A DNA stretch of 64,000 nucleotides from Adenophora triphylla var. japonica (taxonomy: Eukaryota > Streptophyta > Magnoliopsida > Asterales > Campanulaceae): positions 62,001 to 126,000 of the forward strand of contig JAFEMH010002345.1 in the NCBI GenBank assembly GCA_022495995.1, written 5' to 3'. Both the position numbers and the translations under genes were made by a program. The first letter of the stretch is position 1; each line of letters starts with the position of its first letter. Under the pieces are notes generated by a model. That model had not been told where the DNA came from and did not search any database. It was given only the letters and a program-made list of their open reading frames with translations. This document shows, in pieces, positions 50,390-62,000 of this stretch.

Positions 50390-53300
50390 CATTCCTAGAA
50401 AAATTGTCGTCAAACCTAAAATGACCACCTTTGTCAAGGCTAAAACCTCAGTCCCAAAAACAAATGCTGATCCTAAGAAAAGTAAAGAGTATGTTAAACC
50501 TCATCTTGCTTACAACTTATATCACTGCTCTGTATGTGATGGTTCTGGTTGCAAAATGCCTTTTGATGTTTACACCTAAAGCCAGAAAACATAACCCTCC
50601 TTCTGTCAAACAGGTGTGGGTTATCAAAAGAACCTCAGGACCCAAAAGAATAAATGGGACCTCATTTTTAAATATTTATTTTTTAGGTACTCTTCTTAAT
50701 GGCTAGTCACTACAAGGCAAAATCAAATGAATGGTATCTTGACAGTGGATGTTCAAGACACATGACTGGAGATAGATCTTTATTGGAAAATGTCATTGAA
50801 GCAAGCAGTCCATCTGTAACCTTTGGTGACAACAACAAAGGAAAAATAATAGGCTATGGAACTAAAAGAAAAGGAAACCTCACCATTGAGAAGGTTTCAC
50901 TTGTAGAAGGACTCAAGCACAATCTCCTATCAATTTCTCAATTCTGTGACAAAGGAATGCACTGTAACTTCACTTCTTCAAATTACTTTATCAAAGATGG
51001 TATTTCGGAGTCACATTACTTACAATAATTCATAAGAGTAATATTTACATTATTGATTTAAATTCTATATGTAGTATTACTAATCGCTGTTTTGTAGATA
51101 AAACTGTGAACAAAAATAGTTGGCTATGGCACAAGCATTTAAGTCACTTAAACTTCAAGTATCTTGCAAAAATTGGAAGGGAAAACCTCGTTCACGTTTT
51201 ACCCAAAGTGGCTGATCATCATGCAGAAAAGTGCCATGCTTGTCAACTTGGTAACCAAACTACATCGTCTTTCACCAGCAAGACCGCTCCATCAACTTCA
51301 AGATGTTTACAACTGCTTCACATAGATTTATTTGGACCCGTCACCACTGCTAGCATTGGAGGAAATAGATATACTTTAGTAGTAGTGGATGATTACTCAA
51401 GATATACGTGGGTAGAAATGATGATCATAAAGGATGATTGCTATAAAATTCTAACCTCACTCTTTAGACGGCTCCAAACTCAAAAAGAAGATGACATCAT
51501 TAGTGTAAGGTCTGATATTGAAACAGAATTAAAAAACAACGGTGTTGATCAATATTGTGATGACCATAGAATTGATCACAATTTTTCTACTGCTGGTGTT
51601 CCACAACAAAATAGGGTTGTGGAAAGAAAAAACAGGACGTTGATTGAGGCTGGAAAACGAATGATTTCTGAAGCCAAGCTGTTTCACTCAAAACTGCTAA
51701 CTCATCAACAAAACCTACAACAAAACTCCTTAAGAGAGAAAAAAACCCCAACATTGTATTTTTCAAAATCTTTGGCTGCAAATGCTTTATCCTCTACAAT
51801 GGAAGAGAAAACAGAGGTAAATTTGGTGCTAAGGCTAATGAAGGTATCTTTGTTGGGTATGCTAAACATTCCAAAGATTTTCGTGTTTTTAATAAATCTA
51901 GTCTAAAGATAGTAGAATCTGTCCATGTTACTTTTGATGAACATTCTCTCCTTGAACCACATTTGGCTCCAAATGTTGCTGATGACTTTGTTGAGTCTAA
52001 TGAAACAGGTGAAACTTCTAAAACCTCACCTGAGCCAAATCAAGAACTTCAAAATCACTCAACTCAAGGAAATATATCAACCTCAACTGAACCTCCCTCG
52101 GATAATTTTGAAACCGCATCTGAAATTCCAACTCCAAATGCATCTCCAAGGGAAGATTTAGATGAGAATTCACCCATTCAGCAAATTGAACCTCTTCGTC
52201 AACTTACATTCAATGACTTCACTAAAGGATCTAACAATGTACCAATAGAAGATCTTCAGCAAACCTCTGTTCAACCAGATTTACCCCCTGAGTTTCGTGA
52301 AGTCAGCAATCACCCTATCTCAAATATCATTGGTGGTTTGTTTTATAGAGTTCAAATAAGGAGATCAAACTATGATGAGCATACTTCTCTTTTATCTCAA
52401 ATTGAACCCAAGAAAGTTGATGAATCACTCCAAGATTCTAGTTGGGTTGTTGCCATGCAAGAAGAACTCAACCAGTTTGAAAGATGTAAGGTTTGGACAT
52501 TGGTTTCTAAACCTCATGATCAAGGAGTTATAGGTACAAAATGGGTGTTTAGAAGCAAGATGGATGAGAATGGAAGTATCACCAGAAACAAAGCAAGGTT
52601 GGTTGTACAATGATATAGGCAAGAAGAAGGAATTGACTACGATAAAACTTTTGCTCCAGTTGCAAGACTTGAAGCAATCAGAATTTTCTTGGCCTATATA
52701 TCTTACAAACTTTTCAAGCTTTATCAAATGGACGTTAAGAGTGCTTTCCTCAACGGTGAACTTCAAGAAACCGTGTATGTGGCTCAACCTGTTGGATTTG
52801 AATACTCAAAATTTCCATATTATGGACTCAAACAAATTCGAAGGGCATGGTATGAAACTCTATCGAAATTTCTTCTAGAGAGACTTCAAACGCGGTAAAA
52901 TCGATACAACTCTATACATTGCTAAATATAATAATTATTTTTTACTTGTTCAAATATATGTTGATGATATTATTTTTGGATCTATTAATGAATTATTGTG
53001 TAAGCATTTTGAAAAGCTAATTAAAAGGAAGTTTGAGATGAGCATGATGGGAGAATTGACATTCTTCCTTGGGCTTTAAATCAAACAATGTGATGAAGGA
53101 ATCTTCCTCAACCAAGCCAAATACATAAAGGAGTTAATAAAAAAGTTTGGACTTGAAAATTCTAAAGCATATGATTCTCCCATGGCTACTGGCAATAAAC
53201 TTGATAAAGACCTAAAAGGTAAAAAGGTTGATCAAACCCTATATCGAGGTATGATTGGCTCATTACTTTACTTAACTGCTAGTAGACCAGATATTATGTT

Positions 53301-53950
53301 TAATTTTTATGTTTGTGCTCGTTATCAAGCTGATACTAGAGAAACACATTTAAGTGTGGTCAAGCGTATAATCCGCTATCTCTTTGCAACTACTAATCTT
53401 GGACTTTGGTATTATAAAGATTCAAATTTCGAACTTGTGGGTTATTCAGATGCAGATTATGCAGCTTGTACCATAGACATAAAAAGTACTAGTGGAACAT
53501 GTCACTTCTTTGGAAATAGACTAGTTGCTTGGGCCAGCAAAAAGCAAGCCTCAGTTTCAGTTTCAACAACAGAGGCTGAATACATTGCTGCTAGAAGTTG
53601 TTGTTGTCAAATACTTTGGATGAAGCAACAGTTGGTGGACTATAAAATCAATTAAGGAAATTGCCCAATTATGTGTGACAATATCTCAACAATTTGAGTC
53701 TACAACAACCTTGTCATGCACTAAAAACCAAACATATAGACATCAACTATCATTTTCTCAAAGACCATGTGTAAAAGGGGAACATCCATTTAGAGCATGT
53801 GTGGACAGAATATCAAATTGCTGATATCCTCACAAAGGCTCTTGACTCTAAGAGGTTTACATTCCTTATAGGAGAAATGGGTATACTTGAACTTAAATAT
53901 GTCCATATGCTTTTTGTTACTAACTTGTGTGTTAAGCATGTTGTTTAGGT
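50390..53950 (+). pseudogene. Ty1/copia gag-pol, Copia-1 (5' truncated at the E3 LTR)
   Basis: A gag remnant (CSVCDGSGCKMPF) is followed by protease WYLDSGCSRHMTGD (about 50732-50773). Then comes integrase: zinc finger WLWHKHLSHLNFKYL with CHACQLG, and core LLHIDLFGPVTTAS, RSDIETE in place of the usual Asp-containing block, VVERKNRTL. Reverse transcriptase has [28 protein letters not shown] and catalytic YVDDI near 52957. RNase H has GYSDADYAACTIDIKSTSG and ends near 53950 (ILTKALDSKRFTF). Stops and frame changes (for example near 51030, 51906, 52611, 53078) make it inactive. The order protease, integrase, RT, RNase H identifies copia. The start coincides with the end of LTR-Y, which suggests that E3 inserted into it. 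Confidence 0.9.
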
Positions 53951-54552
53951 CAAAATCCTGTTCAGGTTTCAAATCCTCACCCTTGTTGAAATCGCGTGAT
54001 TCAAACCGCGTACATCAATACCGCATGATCCAAACCGCGATTCAACACTTGAAAAATTTCAATGTTTTTCATTTCTTAGCTTTGAAGAAGATTCTGCAAG
54101 CGATTTGATATTTTCCTTATTAAAAAAAATTATTATTATTATTTTATATCAAACTGCATGCCACGTGGACCCAGGTGAGTATTCTATATTTATTATTTGG
54201 TCCTTGTCTCTTTGAGACAAATTAATTGCACAATGATACTTTTGCAATTATTTTTCCACGTTATTTCAAAATTTAAATACATTTAATAAAAATGGAATAT
54301 TTCCTAAATCCTTCACTTCAGCCGTTATAGGGCTACGTGAAGGAGGTGAAAGGGTGGAACTGTTATGATGGTTCACTTAGTGGGATAGTGTAACCATCAT
54401 CACCTATTTTCACTCCACCCAAGAAACACCTATATAAACCATTTTTTTGCTACCATTTTTCTCTTTCTGCCATCTCTTTGTCAACAATACTATCACTTGT
54501 CTTATATACGCTTTCTCTCTCTATATTCTCTCTTTTGTTAAACTGAAAATCT
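53951..54552 (+). other. Spacer between Copia-1 pol and the extra ORF
   Basis: AT-rich. Carries AACCGC-type motifs near 54003, 54020 and 54032. A TATA-like CCTATATAAACC near 54428 lies about 120 bases before the ATG of the next ORF and could be its promoter. Confidence 0.55.
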
Positions 54553-57500
54553 ATGGCACCTAAACGAACAAGAGAAACTGCAATTCCCAAATCCCATATA
54601 GTTCCTAAAGCTCCTAAGAAAGCATTCAACGACATGGTATGTTTCCAATTCTTAATCTTTGAATTCTGCAAAAACACCATTGTTTTCTTCGTATGCTAAA
54701 TTGCATTTTGGTTGATTGAATCTTCATTTCTTAATCATTTTGTTTGATTTATGTTGGGTTTTGCTCGCATTGTTGTATGAATTCTAGTTATGTAATTTAT
54801 TTGATGATCTAAACATATATAGGTTGCTAATTTTAGGATTTTCAGTTTTTAGGGTTTTCGAAACCCATTTTGTGTTGTTCATGTTTTCTTGATGATTCTG
54901 GACAAAACTTGTGTTTTTGTTCTTATATTATTGTTCTATAACCTTTAAGGATCATTTTGACATGTAATATGATGATTTTGGTGAAAATTTATCATGTCTC
55001 TGTTATTAGTGTTCTTCGTATGTTCATATCAATTTTCAGAAATATTGCTATATGTTGGATTGTATGATTCCAAATTATGGTTTCCATACTTAGAAATTAT
55101 TTTGAAAATTTTTCATTGGATATACCTTAGAACCTCATCTCTCAAAACCTCCCAGTTTTTTCCTAAAAACCGTATGTTTACCTTAGAGTAAAACCGTATA
55201 TGTTAAACCGCATGTTGAAACTGCATGTTACTATTGTTTGAAACCGCATGTTACTTTTCATTCTCTAATTATTAGATTTCATGCTACTTATTTTCATGTT
55301 GATATCCATCTAAACCGCATGCTATTTCCTACTGCTGTTTTATTGCCTGTGTAAAATTCATAGTTCACTTAGGAGTTGAGAGATCTCACTTTCTCAACCG
55401 CACTATTGCTAAACTGCATTTGTGCTTAAACCACATGTGAAGTGTGACCTCTTGAAATGGATCTAACTTAGTAAATTTCTTTTTCCAGGATCCTCATTTC
55501 TCCCTTCCAGGCTGGGAAATTAGAGAAGAAGAGCTGATGCAAGATGCTTTGGGAAGAGAAATGATCAGAAAGATGAAGGCCTCATGAGTTCTTCCTTTGT
55601 TCAACAAGAAGCAGCATTACACCATCCCTTCATATGTTGATCAGTTCTATGCAAATGCTACCTCTGGGGTTAGAGATCTGGGCAATGGCACTACAATTCT
55701 ATGTATGACCGCAAATGTTCAAGGAATGGATGTTACCATTGACTACAAGGATATCAGGGATACTTACGAATTTAATGTACCAAAGGCTGATCATAAAGAG
55801 TATCTCAAGAAATCCAAGATGCAACTCCTTCAACCACAACAGGCTTGCCCACACTGAATGGCATGTACAAAGCGGTTCCAAGGAAGGACTTTGGGGAGCT
55901 GATGTCCCACTTGTGTTTCTTGACTGGAAAGTCAATTTGTGGAAAGAATGGGAATCACAACAACTTTACCAGCCAACAACGAATGTACTTCTCAGCAATC
56001 TTCTCAGAGATTCCCCTCCATTTGACTAAAATTTTGATGAGAGAATTGTCTGCTCACATAGATCTCTACAAATCCAAAAAAAGAGGAGTTGATCAAAGAT
56101 GGAGACCCTTTTGAAGGCTCCTAACTGCAATCTTTAGCAACTATGAGCATCTAGAGGAGCATAGGCAGCTGAACCCTGAGCTGATGGTGGACTGGTCATC
56201 TGGTGAAAAATCCCTTGGCCTGAGTGTATGCCATCCATTCAGGTACAAAAAAGGGGATGCCACATATAAGGAGATCTGGGATAGAGACTCCTTACCAACC
56301 AAGGAGGCCTATGTGGCCATGAATCCAGAAACAACTGATGCTGTAATTGGCAAGGTGGTTAAGAAGGCAAGGAAAGAGAAGGACATGGATGAACCTCCAT
56401 TAAAGAAGTCCAAGACCGCACCACCTCCCAAACCGCGTGGTGTTTCTAGTGCTGAGCCAAATAGGGCTAGAAAGCTGAAAAAGAAGTTGATTCTTAAAGA
56501 TGAGCCCATGGTTGATGAAGAGGTTGATGAAGAAATTGAGAAAATGGCTAATGAGGTTGAAATTGAAGACGAAGATGAAGCTAAAATTCCAAGTCTTGCC
56601 ACTGCTGCTAAGATGGCAAAGAATAAGATTGCATCTGATAAAGACCTCTTGAGGATTCACAGAGAGGAGTTGGAGAGGTTGGAAAGAAGAAAAGAAGAGA
56701 GGTTAGCAGACAAAGATGCAAAAGGGAAAGAACCCATGGCTCATTCTAAACCATAACCTTCTCCCCAACCGCAGTCCTCACACAGACCGCAACCTTCTGA
56801 TGAACCGCGTGTAAGTGCAGAGCTTAAGGGGGAGACTCCTAAAAGGAGGTTCACAATGGCTTGCAGGAAGTCATCTAAAAAGGGGAAGCCAAATAAGACA
56901 ATTGATGATGTGAGAAGGGGAGTCCAGAAGTTTAATTACATTTCAAATAGGTTGGCCCAAAACTTTGGGAAATTTGATGAGTTTGGCCACCTCATAAATC
57001 TCATGGCTGGGGAGATAGATTCCTACTTCGTCTGGGAGTCCTCCTCATCCTCCTATTCAGACACAGATCTCAACAACCCAGACCTCCCCTTCAAAGATAC
57101 CAAACCCCCTCCCTCCTGCCTTCAAGGACTGGTTCCCCCAACCTTCAGTTGGGTCAGCCATTTTCACATCCACTAGGAGAGGCCCTGGTGATGATGATGA
57201 ACCTCACCCACCTTAAAAACCTCACCATAAAAACCCCATTAGAACCATGATGGAGGATTGGACAGAGGATTCAATATTCTTTGTTGAACCTCCTCGAAAA
57301 TCCCAAATTCATTTATCTCCTTCTCCATCTAACCTTAGGGAACCCTCACCTCAAACCCCTTCACCTTCACCTCAACCCCAACCACAACCTCAACCTTCAC
57401 TTTCACATACATCCACCCCATCAACCTCACCTTCAAAATCCCAACTCCAACAAACTGCGGTGCACCCATCACCTCCTCCTCAAATTGCAGTCCCATCAAC

Positions 57501-58553
57501 TTCCACAATTTCTCCCCCACTCAAATCGAACCTCAAACTTTACCCACTCAAACACTTCCAACTCAAACACTTCACATTCTAATCCCTCATACTTAACCTC
57601 AACCCCACTCAATCCCAATTTCCCACATCTTCCAAAACCTTTCCTCCCAGTTCAATCAAACCGCACCCCCTACCCAAACTGCTTGCATAACCCAAACCTC
57701 ACCCCTAATCTCAACCGCACCCCAAACCACCCATACACAACCTCCTCCATTATTCTCAAATATTCCTTCCTCCTCAACACCTCCATCTGATTATTCTCAA
57801 CTTTTAAATGCCTTACATATCATACAGGGCCAACTTCATACAAATCAAGGCCATATGATCAAGTTTGCTGCTTCCAACTGCACTCTTCAAGAGCAGGTGC
57901 AAACTCAAGCCCTTGAATTGGCTAGGCTTAAAACCTCATTTGATGATGCCATTAAGGGGGAGAGAGACACTGCAAAGATTGTCAGAGACTCAGCAGAAGC
58001 TTGTTTTTCAGAGTTCAGAACTGACTTGGCTACTGGAGTTCTTCAAGCTCTTGGAGATTCGATTTCTAAAGAGCAACTCAAGGAATTACTAGATCATCTC
58101 ATTGAAGTATTTTGCAATATAATGGACATAATCCTTGGGAGATTCAAAGATGAATTGACTGAAGAAATTAGAAGCTCAAGATCGCATCAAGAATCTGATT
58201 TGAGGTCTGTATTGGATTCAATGCAGGCCAATATCCAAAATGATGCCGAGCAGCTAAGGGAAGAGCTGAGAATGAAGATTGATTTGGTTGGAGATGGTCT
58301 AACCACAAGGTTGACTAGCTTGACTGATGAGGTTAGGGATAGTCTTGAAGCCCTTAATGAAGGATTAAGAGATAAAATCAGCTTCAAATTTCAGGAGTTG
58401 TATAATAGCTTCAGGGGGAGCTTTACTGAATTAGAGCCTAGATTACAGTCATCCCAAACCGCATCCCAAACCACAATCCAAGATTCCATCCATACATTTT
58501 ACAACACATTGAATGCTTCAATTCAATTGCAGCTCAATGGAATCTTGGAATGA
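54553..58553 (+). pseudogene. Large extra ORF after copia pol (envelope-like position), with intron and coiled coil
   Basis: Exon 1 is 54553-54636 (MAPKRTRETAIPKSHIVPK); an 852-base intron (GTATGT...TTCCAG) leads to exon 2 from 55489 (DPHFSLPGWEIREEELMQD). The segment SYVDQFYANATSGVRDLG resembles the plant transposon protein family PF20167; this is tentative. Next come a Lys/Glu-rich part (RKLKKKLILKDEPMVDEEV), a Pro/Ser-rich part around 57300-57800, and a long heptad-like region at 57855-58553 (LKTSFDDAIKGERDTAKIV, LREELRMKIDLVGDGL). Damage includes stops near 55588, 56112 and 56754 and frameshifts near 55830, 57180 and 57600. Sirevirus-type copia elements carry an extra ORF in this position. 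A decayed host gene is less likely but not excluded. Confidence 0.6.
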
Positions 58554-60400
58554 CTTAATGAGAAGCTTGATGAAAATACTTCCAAGGCAAATGAGACCAA
58601 AGAGAGTACAGAAGCTAATAATAGAGCGGTTGGAGCTAATAATGCCAGGGTGATCACATTTGTTAATGCTTTAAGGGGATTGGAAGCTACTCAAGGGAGA
58701 ACTCAAGAAGAGGTTAGAAGACATAGAAGAACCTTGAGAGCTGAAAATTCTTACTTCAATTTTTCTAATTGAAAATGAGGTTGTGAATGGACCTCCTGCT
58801 CAAAACTTTATTGACTTAGATGTTCAGCAAATTGTTCCATTCCAACCTCCCCAGTAAAATCGCACTCTATGTAATTTTGCTTTCTTCTGCTGAACATCTA
58901 AGAAGAGGTTAGAAGACATAATTTTTGAAAATACAGATAATTATACTAAAATCTCTTTTTGTTTGTGAATTCTGAGAAAGAAGGATTAAAGAAATGTAGA
59001 AATGGTAGCTGCTTTGGAAAGTCTGGAAAAGGATAACTGACATGAGAGTTGGAAGTTTGGGTTTTTTCAGATTCAATCCTGGTCACTATTTGTCTTTTCC
59101 AAAATCAAATCCTGACCACTATTTGTATGGCCGTTAAAACACACCTCCATTATAATATAGATACAGGCCTGGGTGCCCATCAAATCTGGAATTTCTGATT
59201 GTTTTTGCTGATTAACTTCAGTCCAACTATCAATCCAATCAGTCATTTTTAGTCGAATTAAGTAACCCTTTTGAAATTAAAGGAAGAATAACCCCTTTCT
59301 TGGCATTTATGCCACCTAAAAATCCTCAAATAGTTAAACATACGTGAGCGATCCTAAACTTAAATAATTTCTATTCTAGTGTTGTATTTGTAACCTACGA
59401 TTTTAATTATTCAACAAAACTAAATCATTTTTCTTTAGAAACCGTTTTAGATTATACATGTCAACAACTTCTTACTTTGTGCAATCAACACATGAATATG
59501 AATTACACCTCGTCTTCATTCCCTCAATTGTTCTCCATCAACCAATTCATCGTCTTCCTCTGCTAAATGTTTTTTCTAAATTACAAAACATTAAATAGTC
59601 AAACTTATTTCCAATTTTTTATTCGATTTTTAATGTGTGTGTGCACATTATCCTCTGAGTTTTCAACTATGATATTCCGATAATAATCGTGATATTTCGA
59701 TGGCCACTGCAAAAGCTAAATTACAGCGACGACTGCAATAACCAAATTTAAATCATCTTCCATAAATTTCGGCAGCCTTCTACTCTCTACCTACCAAGTT
59801 TTTTTCAATTTTTTTTTAAAAAATTATTATAGTTCCGAAATTAGGAAATATAATTTCGGATATGAAAAACGTAAAAAGAAAAATAAAGAACTGAAGAGCT
59901 AATTATTATTTTAATTTTTGTAATTATTTTTAGGATTTTTTACTTTGAACCAAATCAGTCTAGAAACCAAAGTTGATTAGGAAATTGACGAGGGCCGAGG
60001 CAGCCTCCTGAGGCTGGCAGTGAGTGCAGCCGTGGTGTGTTGGTGCTGAGGCGGGCACCTGGGGCTGGCTGAGGCGGGCGCCTGGAGGGCAGTAGCTGCA
60101 GCCGTGGTTTGTTTGTGCTGAGGCGGGCATCTGGCTGGTGACGAGGCTGACGCCTCACTTCCTGATGCTGTGTCATCCTTAACAGTTAGTACCGGTCTCA
60201 GCTTGTACTCCTACTTCCTTAGTCCCATACAAATATTTCAATTTTCTATGAGTGATTGTCTTAAAATGATGGTTTTTTTCTAAAAATGAAAGGAAAAAGT
60301 AATTTTACTTCCTAAAGTTACCCTGCTAAAAATGAGGTAAGAAGCCACTGCCACCAAAGAGAAGGGAAAATAAATCAAGTTTCACAAACCGATCAAGAGA
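58554..60400. other. AT-rich stretch without a recognised gene
   Basis: Up to about 58860 the coiled-coil ORF can still be traced in broken frames. Beyond that I see no domain. A degenerate repeat with GCTGAGGCGGGC and GCAGCCGTGGT lies at about 60005-60165, CACTATTTGT is duplicated near 59090-59130, and a GA microsatellite lies near 60398-60415. A 3' LTR of Copia-1 could lie here, but I could not find its pair. Confidence 0.45.
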
Positions 60401-60739
60401 GAGAGAGAGAGAGAGTATACAAATAGTTATAAGGATTTTGTTGTATATGACTCAATTGTGGGTAAGAAATCAGTAGGTTAGGCACACCAAAAGATGTTAT
60501 CTTTAAGGTATTTAATTCGTCCCACTATGGTGTAATGGTCTCAACGAATTTCACCTCCAGGATACAAAACCTACGCACTCTTATTCAAAGTTACACTCCT
60601 TTGAATAACTCGGGAACAATAATCGAAGCTTTAACTGTTTGACTCGAAGAATAGATTTGTTAAGAAGAAAGACTCAAGGAAGTAATAAACTCAGTATTTC
60701 TATTTCTATATTGTATATCAGTTCCAAGGAGTCCAGCCC

Positions 60740-60930
60740 TATTTATAGAGTTGGTGTTGTCATCTTGAAAAGACACAACTTATCCGAACTGGTGCCTCAG
60801 CTGCACGGGCGTGTCACCAAAGTTGCACGGCCGCTCCATGCTTTGCACGGGCGTGTCACAAAAATTGGCACGGCCGCTCCATACTTGCACGGGCGTGCTC
60901 TACGCCTTGCACGGCCGATCCGGGCGTGCC
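60740..60930 (-). promoter_or_regulatory. Copia-2 LTR promoter: alternating GCACGGGCGTG and GCACGGCCG sites plus TATA
   Basis: Plus-strand positions of sites: GCACGGGCGTG at 60803, 60845 and 60887; GCACGGCCGC or GCACGGCCGA at 60825, 60868 and 60909. They alternate at about 21-base steps, and the minus-strand TATA box is at 60747-60740. CACG-GG-CGTG is a dyad with a two-base centre. Confidence 0.72.
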
Positions 60931-61075
60931 CCTCCGAACAGTCATACTCTTTTGTAAATGATCATTCAAAGAGTCACAACCCTAAACGTTTTAAACTGAT
61001 TTACTTACTCCCTCCTAATACCAGATCTGGTATTAAGATTAATTTAATATTTAAATTAATTAATTTATTTCTTTC

Positions 61076-61089
61076 TTATATATATTATA

Positions 61090-61182
<93 letters not shown>

Positions 61183-61192
61183 ATAATATAAT
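61076..61192. repeat. (TA)n microsatellite
   Basis: Nearly pure TA with a few interruptions, inside the Copia-2 LTR. Length is likely to vary between copies and in assembly. Confidence 0.95.
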
Positions 61193-61452
61193 ACTCAAAA
61201 CTTTAAGCCATACTTGATATTTTCCCATAATAGAGGGAAGCTCAAGCAAGCTTATAGGAACTCTTCAAACTTAGCTATTATATAACAAGTTTAGCTCCAC
61301 AAGTTTTATTAGTAATCCCATGTGGGATAAAGAAGACACAAGAAAACAAGAAATGAAGAACAAGACTTTATACCATGAATGAAAAGGTTGCTTTACAAAC
61401 TCAATATGGGAGATGACCAATTATTATATGTAAATACTACTACATATAACAA

Positions 61453-62000
61453 TCCCCCACTTATTTACATATAATGACACTAAACAATTTCAGCTTCTTT
61501 ACATAACGAATACCCATTAAGTGGACGAGCCTTAAACTTTATGGTTGAATGTGAAACCTTTAGGGAGACATATCCTCGTCATGTATGATTTCATGTTCCT
61601 TTTGATCTTGGCAGCACCTTATAGTTGGGCCTTGTGCTTAATCCTGGTTTTCTCAAGTACTCTAGGAATTTTACCGGAGTAATCCATAAGAAGCGGCCTC
61701 TCAGTTCTTTACTTGTATAGATAGACATATCGAGAATGTCCACAACGCATTCTACGAAAGCTATAAGTCTATTAAGGATTTTGAATCCATCCTAGTCTTT
61801 TTGTGGTAATGAAAGTGCATAGGTCAGATATGAAACTTTCAAATAGTGACACCCCCACTATTTTAAGTTATCCACTCGAAATGTATCAAAGTTTCCATTT
61901 CACCAATGTCTAATATTGAATTTCCTTTTAACTTTAAACATAAGGTGACAAATCTATGACTTGTACCTTAAGATAAAGTTGGTTTCAATTAAGACATTGT
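61453..62000 (-). other. Copia-2 3' untranslated region
   Basis: Between the pol stop and the polypurine tract. A second G-rich tract (GTGGGGGTG on the minus strand, near 61853) could be an alternative or former polypurine tract. No ORF. Confidence 0.5.

Larger units (their letters stand above)
60400..61452 (-). mobile_element. 3' LTR of Copia-2 (outer end approximate)
   Basis: On the minus strand AAGTGGGGGAT (about 61462-61452), a copia polypurine tract, is followed by TGTTATATG, the LTR start. A promoter with TATAAATA lies at 60747-60740. The far end is not defined because no second LTR is in the window; 60400 is an estimate. Confidence 0.6.

Noticed and set aside
54553..58553. Host nuclear gene with coiled coil
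   Set aside because: Position directly after copia pol, multiple stops and frameshifts, and a resemblance to plant transposon proteins favour a retroelement extra ORF. Not fully excluded.
59955..60176. Small minus-strand ORF of 73 codons
   Set aside because: It is the translation of a degenerate GCTGAGGCGGGC repeat with no recognisable domain.
60639..61217. 192-codon plus-strand ORF
   Set aside because: Lies inside the antisense Copia-2 LTR; its end is the TA microsatellite (YIYIY repeats) and its middle is the CACGG site array.
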